Shown in pieces: positions 1-8,895 of a DNA stretch of 64,000 nt. The position numbers and the translations under genes are program-made. Below the pieces are notes generated by a model. It was not told the origin of the DNA. It did no database searches and saw only the letters and a program-made list of their open reading frames with translations. Every line of letters starts with the position of its first letter. Within the stretch, counting starts at the first letter, position 1. Source of the stretch: Stutzerimonas sp. S1 (GTDB lineage: Bacteria > Pseudomonadota > Gammaproteobacteria > Pseudomonadales > Pseudomonadaceae); the NCBI RefSeq assembly GCF_025966695.1, contig NZ_JAOEIY010000006.1:186001-250000 (forward strand). Reading direction: 5' to 3'.

Positions 1-619
1 CGGCCTGACCTTTCGGACGCACCGAGACGTTGCAGTCGCAGCGCAGCGAGCCTTCGGCCATGTTGCCGTCGCAGATGCCGAGATAACGCACCAGCGCGTG
101 GATCGCCTTGACGTAGGCCACGGCCTCTTTGGCCGAGCGGATGTCCGGCTCGGAGACGATCTCCAGCAGCGGCGTACCGGCGCGGTTCAGGTCGATGCCG
201 CTCATGCCGTGGAAGTCTTCGTGCAGGCTCTTGCCGGCGTCCTCTTCCAGGTGTGCGCGGGTGATGCCGACGCGCTTGATCGTGCCGTCTTCCAGGGTGA
301 TGTCCAGATGGCCCTTGCCGACCACCGGATGATCCATCTGGCTGGTCTGATAGCCCTTGGGCAGGTCCGGGTAAAAGTAGTTCTTGCGTGCGAACACGTT
401 GGTGCGGCCCAGTTCGGCGTCGATCGCCAAGCCGAACTTCACCGCCATGCGCACGGCTTCTTCATTGAGCACCGGCAGAGTGCCGGGCATGCCCAGGTCA
501 ACCAGGCTGGCCTGGGTATTCGGCTCGGCGCCGAAGGTGGTGGCGCTACCGGAGAAGATCTTCGAGCGGGTGCTGAGCTGGGCGTGGATTTCCAGCCCGA
601 TCACGGTTTCCCATTGCAT
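1..619 (-). CDS. gatB: Aspartyl/glutamyl-tRNA(Asn/Gln) amidotransferase subunit B, 5' part
   Basis: Only the first 206 codons are present; the gene runs off the left edge. The protein begins [15 protein letters not shown], the standard GatB start, and keeps the family features of the amino-terminal cradle domain ([18 protein letters not shown], then [20 protein letters not shown] and CDCNVSVRP). GatB binds the misacylated Glu-tRNA(Gln) or Asp-tRNA(Asn) and activates its side chain, while GatA supplies ammonia. It is the last gene of a gatC-gatA-gatB operon, with 11 bases between the gatA stop and its ATG. Confidence 0.97.
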   Translation of the reverse strand, partial: MQWETVIGLEIHAQLSTRSKIFSGSATTFGAEPNTQASLVDLGMPGTLPVLNEEAVRMAVKFGLAIDAELGRTNVFARKNYFYPDLPKGYQTSQMDHPVVGKGHLDITLEDGTIKRVGITRAHLEEDAGKSLHEDFHGMSGIDLNRAGTPLLEIVSEPDIRSAKEAVAYVKAIHALVRYLGICDGNMAEGSLRCDCNVSVRPKGQA

Positions 620-630
620 GTGTATCGTCC

Positions 631-2088
631 TCAGAATCCGGCCGGGGTGCGGGTGTGCCAGTCGCTGACCTGCTGGTACTGGTGCGCCACGTTGAGCAGG
701 CGCGCTTCCTGGAAGTACGGCGCCAGGAGCTGCACGCCGACCGGCAGGCCGTCGACGAAGCCGGCCGGCATGGACAGGCCGGGGATGCCGGCGAGGTTGG
801 CGGTGATGGTGTAGATGTCTTCCAGGTAGGCGGAGACCGGGTCAGAGTTCTTCTCGCCGAGCTTCCAGGCCAGATTGGGTGTGGTGGGGCCAAGAATCAG
901 GTCGACTTCGGCGAACGCATTGACGAAGTCGTTCTTGATCAGTCGGCGGATCTTCTGCGCTTTCAGGTAATAGGCGTCGTAGTAGCCGGCCGACAGTGCA
1001 TAGGTGCCGACCATGATGCGCCGCTTCACTTCGGCGCCGAAGCCTTCGCCGCGCGAACGCTTGTACAGGTCCTCGAGGTTGACCGGGTTCTCGCAGCGGT
1101 AGCCGAAACGCACGCCGTCGAAACGCGACAGGTTGGAGCTGGCTTCCGCAGGAGCGATCACGTAGTAGGCAGGAATCGCGTGCTGCATGTTCGGCAGCGA
1201 GATGTCCTTGACTGTGGCGCCGAGCTTCTTCAGCTCCTCGACCACGGCCAGCACGGCATCGGCGATGCGACTGTCGAGGCCGGCACCGAAGTATTCTTTG
1301 GGCAGGCCGATGCGCAGGCCCGCCAAGGGCTGGGCAAGAGCGCTCAGATAGTCATCCACGGGCTGGTCGACGCAGGTGGAATCCTTCGGATCGAAACCGG
1401 CCATGCTGCCGAGCAGCAGGGCGCAGTCCTCGGCGGTACGCGCCAGCGGTCCACCCTGATCGAGGCTGGAGGCGTAGGCGATCATGCCCCAGCGCGACAC
1501 GCGGCCGTAGGTCGGTTTGAGGCCGGTGAGGTTGGTCAGCGCCGCGGGCTGGCGGATCGAGCCGCCGGTGTCGGTACCAGTCGCGGCCGGGATAAGCCGC
1601 GCAGCCACAGCCGCAGCGGAGCCGCCGGAAGAGCCGCCCGGCACGCGGGACAGATCCCAGGGATTCTTCACCGCGCCGAAGTGACTCGACTCGTTGGCCG
1701 AGCCCATGGCGAACTCGTCCATATTCAGCTTGCCAAGGCTGACGGCACCGGCAGCTGCCAGCTTTTCGACCACGGTGGCATCGTAGGGCGCCTTGAAGTT
1801 GTGCAGGATCTTCGAGCCGCAGCTGGTCAGCACGCCCTTCGTGCAGAACAGATCCTTGTGCGCGATCGGCGCGCCGAGCAGGGCGCCGCTCTCACCGGCG
1901 GCGCGGCGTTCATCCGCGGCCTTGGCCTGCGCCAGCGCCAGCTCTTCGGTGACAGTGATAAAGCTGTTGAGTTGCGGGTCGAGTGCGTGGATGCGTGCCA
2001 GCAGATGCTGGGTCAGTTCGACTGCGGAAAAGTCCTTGCTGGCCAGCCCGGCGGCGATCTGGCTGAGAGTCAGTTGCTGCATAGTCAT
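631..2088 (-). CDS. gatA: Aspartyl/glutamyl-tRNA(Asn/Gln) amidotransferase subunit A
   Basis: This is the glutaminase subunit of GatCAB and belongs to the amidase-signature family. It releases ammonia from glutamine for transfer to tRNA-bound Glu or Asp. The Lys / cis-Ser / Ser catalytic triad is visible: Lys in GAPIAHKD (about residue 78), Ser in [11 protein letters not shown] (about 153) and Ser in [11 protein letters not shown] (about 177). The length, about 485 aa, is normal. I chose the ATG at 2088 because it overlaps the gatC stop by one base (TGATG) and has AAGGTG eight bases upstream. A GTG one codon earlier and an ATG two codons later are alternatives. Confidence 0.97.
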   Translation of the reverse strand: MTMQQLTLSQIAAGLASKDFSAVELTQHLLARIHALDPQLNSFITVTEELALAQAKAADERRAAGESGALLGAPIAHKDLFCTKGVLTSCGSKILHNFKAPYDATVVEKLAAAGAVSLGKLNMDEFAMGSANESSHFGAVKNPWDLSRVPGGSSGGSAAAVAARLIPAATGTDTGGSIRQPAALTNLTGLKPTYGRVSRWGMIAYASSLDQGGPLARTAEDCALLLGSMAGFDPKDSTCVDQPVDDYLSALAQPLAGLRIGLPKEYFGAGLDSRIADAVLAVVEELKKLGATVKDISLPNMQHAIPAYYVIAPAEASSNLSRFDGVRFGYRCENPVNLEDLYKRSRGEGFGAEVKRRIMVGTYALSAGYYDAYYLKAQKIRRLIKNDFVNAFAEVDLILGPTTPNLAWKLGEKNSDPVSAYLEDIYTITANLAGIPGLSMPAGFVDGLPVGVQLLAPYFQEARLLNVAHQYQQVSDWHTRTPAGF

Positions 2089-2375
2089 CACTCGATCACC
2101 TTGGGCACCAGATACAGACCGTTCTCTACGGCCGGGGCGATCGCCTGGTAGGCGTCGCGCTGGTTGGTTTCGGTCACGGCATCGGCGCGCAGGCGCTGGA
2201 TGGTCTCCAGCGGGTGGGCCAAAGGCTCGACGCCATCGGTGGCGACGGCCTGCATGCGGTCAATCAGGCCGAGGATGTTGTTGAGGGTCTCGGTGGTGCG
2301 GGGCAGGTCGTCTTCACTCAGCCCAAGACGGGCCAGGTGAGCGATCTTTTCCACTTCGCAGCGTTCAAGCGCCAT
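2088..2375 (-). CDS. gatC: Aspartyl/glutamyl-tRNA(Asn/Gln) amidotransferase subunit C
   Basis: A 95-aa protein beginning [20 protein letters not shown], typical of GatC, the small belt subunit that wraps around GatA and GatB and stabilises the complex. The conserved helix ([10 protein letters not shown]) and the carboxy-terminal segment with [11 protein letters not shown], which threads into the GatA/GatB interface, are both present. It is the first gene of the minus-strand gatCAB operon and is translationally coupled to gatA. Carrying gatCAB implies that at least one of Gln-tRNA or Asn-tRNA is made by the indirect route in this organism. Confidence 0.95.
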   Translation of the reverse strand: MALERCEVEKIAHLARLGLSEDDLPRTTETLNNILGLIDRMQAVATDGVEPLAHPLETIQRLRADAVTETNQRDAYQAIAPAVENGLYLVPKVIE

Positions 2376-3726
<1,351 letters not shown>

Positions 3727-3748
3727 GTCGCAGGCGGCACGTCCCGAT

Positions 3749-3793
3749 GCGGCGAGCCGAGGGCCGAGTCAGACTCTGCTTTCGGCTCGCCGC
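3749..3793 (+). terminator. Hairpin between mreB and mreC (possible attenuator)
   Basis: GCGGCGAGCCGA at 3749-3760 pairs perfectly with TCGGCTCGCCGC at 3782-3793, a 12-bp stem with a loop of about 21 bases. No clean U-tract follows (GTTTAGTTTGT), so this is at best a leaky terminator or an mRNA-stability element. Its position could make MreB more abundant than MreC and MreD; that role is inference. Confidence 0.45.
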
Positions 3794-3817
3794 GTTTAGT
3801 TTGTAGCCGGCAATTTC

Positions 3818-3823
3818 GAGGAA
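3818..3823 (+). promoter_or_regulatory. Ribosome-binding site that places the mreC start at ATC
   Basis: GAGGAA lies six bases before the ATC at 3830. The reading frame is closed by TAG at 3797-3799, and no ATG, GTG or TTG occurs between that stop and 3866. The only well-spaced initiation position upstream of the conserved protein start is therefore ATC. Confidence 0.6.
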
Positions 3824-3829
3824 CTCGCG

Positions 3830-4828
3830 ATCAAACCGCTATTTGCCAAGGGACCTTCGCTCGGTGTGCGCCTGCTGGCGTTTGCCGTGCTTTGTGTCGC
3901 GCTGATGGTGGTGGATGCGCGGTTCGACTCGCTCAAACCTCTACGCAGCCAGATGGGGCTGGTGCTGACGCCGTTCTATTGGCTGGCCGACCTGCCGGTG
4001 CGGGTCTGGAAGGGGGCGACCGAGCAGATCACCAGCAGCAGCAGCCTGGTGGCAGAGAACGAGAAGCTCAAGGCCGAGGCGCTATTGTTGCAGCGGCGTC
4101 TGCAGAAGCTGGCAATGCTCACTGAGCAGAATGTGCGCCTGCGCGAGCTGCTCAATTCGGCGGCGCTGGTCGATGACCGCGTCATCGTTGCCGAGCTGAT
4201 CGGGCTCGACCCCAATCCGTTCACTCATCGTATTCTGATCGACAAGGGCAGCAAGGACGGTGTCTTCCTTGGCCAGCCCGTGCTTGATGCCAATGGTCTG
4301 ATGGGGCAGGTGGTGGAAGTGATGCCGTACGCTGCTCGCGTGCTGCTGCTCACCGACGTCACCCACAGCATTCCGGTGCAGGTCAATCGCAATGGTTTGC
4401 GGGCGATCGCCGTGGGTACCGGCGATCCCGAGTATCTGGAGTTGCGTCATGTCGCGGAAACCGCCGATATCAAGGCGGGCGACCTGTTGGTGAGCTCCGG
4501 TCTGGGGCAGCGTTTTCCTAGCGGTTATCCGGTGGCGCAGGTGAAGGAAGTGGTCCGTGGCTCGGGCCAGCCGTTCGCGATCGTGCGCGCCGTTCCCACC
4601 GCGATGCTCAATCGCAGCCGGTATCTGCTGCTGGTGTTCAGTGATTCGCGCAGCCCCGAAGAGCGTGCCGCGGCCGCCGCCGAGGCCCAGGCCAGTGCCG
4701 ATCGGCAGGCTACAGAGAACCCGGCCCCACCGGTGGGCGACGCGGTTCCGCCGGCCGTGCAACCTGCTCCGGCGGGCGCTAGCCAGGCGGTGGAGCCGGC
4801 ATCCGGCTCTAGCGAGGTGCGGCCATGA
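3830..4828 (+). CDS. mreC: Rod shape-determining protein MreC, probable ATC start
   Basis: About 332 aa. MreC is a bitopic inner-membrane protein whose periplasmic part scaffolds the elongasome and activates PBP2. Visible parts are a short cytoplasmic tail (KPLFAKGPSLGVR), a single transmembrane helix (LLAFAVLCVALMVV), a periplasmic coiled coil (about residues 65-105) and the beta-domain with HRILIDKG and LLLTDVTHSIPVQV. The carboxy end is a low-complexity Ala/Pro tail. The tail segment KPLFAKGPSLGVR before the GTG at 3866 is conserved in Pseudomonas MreC, so initiation probably occurs at ATC 3830 behind GAGGAA. The safe alternative is GTG 3866. Overlaps mreD by 4 bases. Confidence 0.93.
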   Translation: MKPLFAKGPSLGVRLLAFAVLCVALMVVDARFDSLKPLRSQMGLVLTPFYWLADLPVRVWKGATEQITSSSSLVAENEKLKAEALLLQRRLQKLAMLTEQNVRLRELLNSAALVDDRVIVAELIGLDPNPFTHRILIDKGSKDGVFLGQPVLDANGLMGQVVEVMPYAARVLLLTDVTHSIPVQVNRNGLRAIAVGTGDPEYLELRHVAETADIKAGDLLVSSGLGQRFPSGYPVAQVKEVVRGSGQPFAIVRAVPTAMLNRSRYLLLVFSDSRSPEERAAAAAEAQASADRQATENPAPPVGDAVPPAVQPAPAGASQAVEPASGSSEVRP

Positions 4829-5313
4829 TCGCGGGGCGTGCTCGTAATGGTTGGGTGATCTGGCTGTCGCTGCTGGTGGCGTTGCTGCTCAGCATCGCGC
4901 CGATGCCGGCCAGCGCCGAGCTTGGCAGGCCGTTGTGGCTGGGGATGGTGATCGCCTACTGGTCGTTGACCCTGCCGCATCGGGGCGGGATGGGGGCCGC
5001 GTTCGGCTTCGGTCTTGCTCTCGACGTGCTTTCCGGCACGCTGCTGGGGCAGAACGGCTTGCCGCTGATTCTGATCGCCTTCCTCGTGCTGAGCCTGCAG
5101 CAGCGGCTACGCATGTTCCCGTTGTGGCAGCAGAGCATGGTGTTGCTGGTGGTGTTGGGGTTGGCGCAGCTGGTGCAGCTGTGGCTCAACACCCTGACTG
5201 GCAATCGTCCGCCGACCTTGCTCTTTCTTGTGCCTGTGCCGATCAGTGCGCTGCTCTGGCCTTGGGTTTTCGTCGTGCTGCACTGGTTGCGCCGGCGTTT
5301 CGACGTCAATTAA
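4825..5313 (+). CDS. mreD: Rod shape-determining protein MreD
   Basis: 162 aa, very hydrophobic, with about five predicted transmembrane helices and a basic carboxy end (LHWLRRRFDVN). This fits MreD, the integral-membrane partner of MreC in the elongasome. The segment LTLPHRGGMGAAFGFGLALD is characteristic of the family. The ATG overlaps the mreC stop (ATGA), so translation is coupled. It is the last gene of mreBCD; about 180 bases with no recognised signal follow before the next start. Confidence 0.95.
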   Translation: MIAGRARNGWVIWLSLLVALLLSIAPMPASAELGRPLWLGMVIAYWSLTLPHRGGMGAAFGFGLALDVLSGTLLGQNGLPLILIAFLVLSLQQRLRMFPLWQQSMVLLVVLGLAQLVQLWLNTLTGNRPPTLLFLVPVPISALLWPWVFVVLHWLRRRFDVN

Positions 5314-5497
5314 TTCCTGTCCGCGTTCCGCTCTGGCAACGGTCGGCCTGGGATGCTCGCGTGCCACCCTCCCGTGGTCGCATTGAACCTGGCTTGCTTT
5401 TCTGAAATCATGCCGCTCTTATGGCGCTGGGCCATCAGTGGTGGGCGGCCCAGAAGTATTCCGACACAGCGCAAACAAAAAACACGGGCGAGTGGTT

Positions 5498-6616
5498 ATG
5501 GATGCTGAAGTATCGATTTGTTCCAAGGGAGTGCGTTCGTGGGTTGCCGGCGGCGCCCTGGCGGCTCTGCTGCTGACGCTGCTGACCGGTTACAGCCAGG
5601 CCGAAAGCGCCGGTGAGCCGGTGCGGACCGCGATGACGTCATCGGCGGAGTCGGGCGACCGTATGGCTGTTGCGGCGGTCGAGCTATCGCGCGAGGAGCA
5701 GCTGACCCGCAAGCAGGGCGAGCTCGACGTGATCCGGCGGGAGAAACAGCAGCTGGAGGACAAGCTGCGCAGCGAGAAAAGTACGCAGGACGCGGCGGTT
5801 CTGCAGCTCGCCAATACCAAGACACTCATCCGCCAGGAAGTCGAAGACTTCTTCAAGCAGCCTTCCAGCCAGGAGCGGCTGGATGGCCTGCTTGCCGACT
5901 ATCAGCGCGGCGCCGAAGCCGAGTTGACGGCCCGGCAGCGTGTGCAGACGGTGGAGGAGGAGCTGGGACGCCAGCATCTGAAATTCTCCCAAGCGACTCG
6001 TGAGGTTGAGCGGCTGACTGCGCTGCTGGCGTCCGAGGCCCGCGAACGCAACGGCAAGAAGATCCAGGCGATTGCCCGGCGCCTGGAGCGGACGATTCAC
6101 TTCACCGAGTCGGTATCGTTCCGCTGCTCCACCAGCAAGAGCATGGCGGCCTGTCTGGCCGAACACCGTAACGACAGTCGCCTGTCACAATGGGTGCTGG
6201 AGCGCTACCAGCGCGTGCTGGCTGAAGAGCTTCGTGATGAGGTCGACAGCTTGCAGCTGGACCCGAATTGGTACGCGTACCGTACCAAGGCGGATTTTTC
6301 CGAAGCGAGTATGAATCTCGACGGCACCGTCACTGCCGAAGTCGCCATCGAAGCGGCGATCACGCCGAAGAAACTGATGCCATGCGCCATTCTTGGCGTG
6401 ACCTACGATCTCTGCGATGCCAAGAGCTATTCACTGATCGTGCGCAGCAACAAGTTCAACGATCAGGTGCGTATCAACGATCAGCCTCACGGCGCGACGC
6501 CGGTATCGTTGATTCTCGAGGGCGGCGTTTACAACATCCAGGTGACGTCCAACGGTGTCACCCAGTCCCGCAAGCTGTCGCTTAACGACGATCGCGTCGT
6601 CAATTTCAGGTTCTGA
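5498..6616 (+). CDS. Exported coiled-coil protein with PEGA-like carboxy end
   Basis: 372 aa from the ATG at 5498; an in-frame start at 5438 has no better support. I do not recognise a named gene. Visible parts are an amino-terminal hydrophobic segment (WVAGGALAALLLTLLTGYSQA, about 15-35) that looks like a signal peptide, a charged heptad-rich stretch (about 65-195, ELDVIRREKQQLEDKL and similar) predicted to be a coiled coil, paired cysteines (RCSTSKSMAAC; PCAILGVTYDLC), and a final domain with INDQPHGATPVSLILEGGVY that resembles PEGA surface repeats. It lies between mreD and maf, which are usually adjacent in Pseudomonas. A cell-envelope role is inference. Confidence 0.8.
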   Translation: MDAEVSICSKGVRSWVAGGALAALLLTLLTGYSQAESAGEPVRTAMTSSAESGDRMAVAAVELSREEQLTRKQGELDVIRREKQQLEDKLRSEKSTQDAAVLQLANTKTLIRQEVEDFFKQPSSQERLDGLLADYQRGAEAELTARQRVQTVEEELGRQHLKFSQATREVERLTALLASEARERNGKKIQAIARRLERTIHFTESVSFRCSTSKSMAACLAEHRNDSRLSQWVLERYQRVLAEELRDEVDSLQLDPNWYAYRTKADFSEASMNLDGTVTAEVAIEAAITPKKLMPCAILGVTYDLCDAKSYSLIVRSNKFNDQVRINDQPHGATPVSLILEGGVYNIQVTSNGVTQSRKLSLNDDRVVNFRF

Positions 6617-6626
6617 CTGTCCCCGC

Positions 6627-6648
6627 GCCCGGCCGCTCTGGGCCGGGC
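6627..6648 (+). terminator. Hairpin after the PEGA-like gene
   Basis: GCCCGGCC at 6627-6634 pairs with GGCCGGGC at 6641-6648 around a six-base loop, 11 bases after the stop codon. The tail (CAATCGCTTTCCC) is only weakly U-rich, so it may be an imperfect intrinsic terminator. Confidence 0.4.
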
Positions 6649-6711
6649 CAATCGCTTTCCCAGTGTTAGCCGATATGCGACCCTGCGACTTATTTGTCGA
6701 TAGGGTCAGGC

Positions 6712-7302
6712 ATGAGCAGCTTGTTTCTCGCATCGGCGTCGCCCAGGCGCCGTGAACTCTTGCAACAGATCGGTGTGCCGTTTTCTCTCCTGGCGGTGTG
6801 CGTCGATGAAACACCGCTGCCGATCGAATCAGCCGAGGAATATGTCCAGCGCGTCGCTCGGAGTAAAGCGTGTGCGGGACTGGATATGCTTTCCGACGCT
6901 AGTGCCTGTGTGCTCGGCGCCGATACCAGCGTGGTGCTGGACCAGCGCATTCTTGGCAAGCCGGCGGATCGTGCGGATGGCCTGGCGATGCTGGACGCGT
7001 TATCCGGACGCAGCCACCGCGTCCTGACGGCTGTTGTGCTAGCAAACCGTAGCGCCTGCGAAGTGCGGCTGGTCAGCAGCGAGGTGGAGTTTCGTCCTAT
7101 CAGTACTGCCGAGGCGCAAGCCTACTGGGACAGCGGCGAGCCGCAGGACAAGGCCGGCGGATATGCGATCCAGGGCTGGGGTGCGGTGTTCGTCAGCCAG
7201 CTGCGCGGCAGCTATTCGGCCGTGGTCGGCCTGCCACTGTGCGAAACGGCGCAGCTGCTCGACCGCTTCGGATTGCCGCGCTGGAGCAAAAGCGCCGGTT
7301 AG
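6712..7302 (+). CDS. maf: Maf-family nucleotide pyrophosphatase (dTTP/UTP type)
   Basis: 196 aa, starting [21 protein letters not shown], the classic Maf amino end. It continues with [17 protein letters not shown] and [27 protein letters not shown], the motifs of the YhdE branch. Maf proteins hydrolyse non-canonical or regulatory nucleoside triphosphates (the YhdE branch prefers dTTP, UTP and methylated forms) and affect division. The ATG at 6712 follows TCAGGC; six codons of frame upstream are not conserved. In Pseudomonas and E. coli it sits next to mreBCD and rng, as here. Confidence 0.93.
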   Translation: MSSLFLASASPRRRELLQQIGVPFSLLAVCVDETPLPIESAEEYVQRVARSKACAGLDMLSDASACVLGADTSVVLDQRILGKPADRADGLAMLDALSGRSHRVLTAVVLANRSACEVRLVSSEVEFRPISTAEAQAYWDSGEPQDKAGGYAIQGWGAVFVSQLRGSYSAVVGLPLCETAQLLDRFGLPRWSKSAG

Positions 7303-7391
7303 AACCTGTGGTGGCGGCGTTTATGCCGTTAGAATCGGGTCAGACTGACAGCTTCGGCTGCTTCGTATTTGCTTTTCGGCCGAGAACAACA

Positions 7392-8849
7392 ATGAGCGAA
7401 GAGATTCTGATGAACATCACCCCCATGGAATCACGGGTGGCGGTGGTGGAGAACGGTGTCCTGCAGGAGGTGCATGTCGAGCGCACCCAGCGCCGCGGCA
7501 TCGTCGGCAATATCTACAAGGGCAAGGTGGTGCGGGTGCTGCCGGGTATGCAGGCGGCATTCGTCGACATCGGTCTGGAACGCGCGGCCTTCATCCATGC
7601 CTCGGAGATTTCTGCGCGCGAGGGCAATGCCGTCGAACCGATCAGTGCCTTGGTGCATGAGGGACAGAGCCTGGTGGTGCAGGTCACCAAGGACCCGATC
7701 GGCACCAAAGGCGCGCGCTTGACTACGCAGCTGTCGATCCCTTCGCGTTACTTGGTGTACATGCCGCGTACCAGCCATGTCGGCATCTCCCTGCGCATCG
7801 AAGAGGAGGCCGAGCGGGAACGGCTCAAGCAGATCGTTGCCGAGTGCGTCGCGGCCGAGGGTATCGAGGAGGTGGGCGGTTTCATCCTGCGCACCGCTGC
7901 CGAAGGGGCCGGACGCGATGAGATTCTCATGGATATCCGCTATCTGCGCCGGCTCTGGGAGCAGATTGCCGGCCAGATGAAGACTGCGGCCGCGCCGACG
8001 GTGATCTACGAAGACCTGTCACTGGCGATGCGCACCCTGCGCGACCTGGTCAATCCGCGCATCGAGAAGATTCGCATCGACTCGCGGGAGAACTTCCAGA
8101 AGGTTCGCCAGTTTGTCGGCGAGCTGATGCCGGAGCTGGCCGACCGACTGGAGCATTATCCGGGCGAGCGACCGATTTTCGATCTGTATGGGGTCGAGGA
8201 CGAGATTCAGAAGGCACTGGAGCGCAAGGTGATGCTCAAGTCCGGCGGCTATCTGATCATCGATCCGGCCGAGGCGATGACCACCATCGATGTTAATACC
8301 GGCGCTTTCGTCGGCCACCGCACGCTGGAAGAGACGATCTTCAAGACCAATCTCGAATCTGCCACGGCTATCGCCCGCCAGCTGCGCCTGCGCAATATTG
8401 GCGGAATCATCATCATCGATTTCATCGACATGGAGGACGAGGAGCATCGTCGCCAGGTCCTGCGCACGCTGGAGAAGCAGCTGGAGCGCGATCACGCCAA
8501 GACCAACATCATCGGTATCACCGAGCTCGGGCTGGTGCAGATGACCCGCAAACGCACCCGCGAGAGCCTCGAGCAGGTGCTTTGCGAACCGTGCATGTGC
8601 TGCCAGGGGCGCGGCAAGCTGAAGACCCCGGAAACCATCTGCTACGAGATCTTCCGCGAAATACTGCGCGAGGCGCGGGCCTATCAGCCGGAAGGCTATC
8701 GGGTGCTGGCCAACCAGAAGGTGATCGATCGGCTGCTCGACGAAGAGTCGGGCAATGTCGCCGACCTGGAAAGCTTCATCGGCCGTTCGATCAAGTTCCA
8801 GGTGGAGAGCATGTACTCGCAGGAACAATACGACGTGGTGTTGCTCTGA
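7392..8849 (+). CDS. rng: Ribonuclease G
   Basis: 485 aa, the size of RNase G rather than RNase E, since the long degradosome scaffold is missing. The parts are an S1 RNA-binding domain (about residues 37-125, GIVGNIYKGKVVRVLPGMQAAFVDIG), 5'-sensor and DNase I-like domain with catalytic Asp300 (TTIDVNTG) and Asp343 (IIIDFIDM), and the zinc-link cysteines (LCEPCMCCQGRG). RNase G matures the 16S rRNA 5' end and degrades some mRNAs. I chose the ATG at 7392 because MSEEILMNITPMESRVAVVE is the conserved start; the open frame upstream overlaps maf. Confidence 0.96.
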   Translation: MSEEILMNITPMESRVAVVENGVLQEVHVERTQRRGIVGNIYKGKVVRVLPGMQAAFVDIGLERAAFIHASEISAREGNAVEPISALVHEGQSLVVQVTKDPIGTKGARLTTQLSIPSRYLVYMPRTSHVGISLRIEEEAERERLKQIVAECVAAEGIEEVGGFILRTAAEGAGRDEILMDIRYLRRLWEQIAGQMKTAAAPTVIYEDLSLAMRTLRDLVNPRIEKIRIDSRENFQKVRQFVGELMPELADRLEHYPGERPIFDLYGVEDEIQKALERKVMLKSGGYLIIDPAEAMTTIDVNTGAFVGHRTLEETIFKTNLESATAIARQLRLRNIGGIIIIDFIDMEDEEHRRQVLRTLEKQLERDHAKTNIIGITELGLVQMTRKRTRESLEQVLCEPCMCCQGRGKLKTPETICYEIFREILREARAYQPEGYRVLANQKVIDRLLDEESGNVADLESFIGRSIKFQVESMYSQEQYDVVLL

Positions 8850-8895
8850 GCAGATTGCAGTCCGGCCCCGGTCCTGAACAACGGAGCACGCACCA

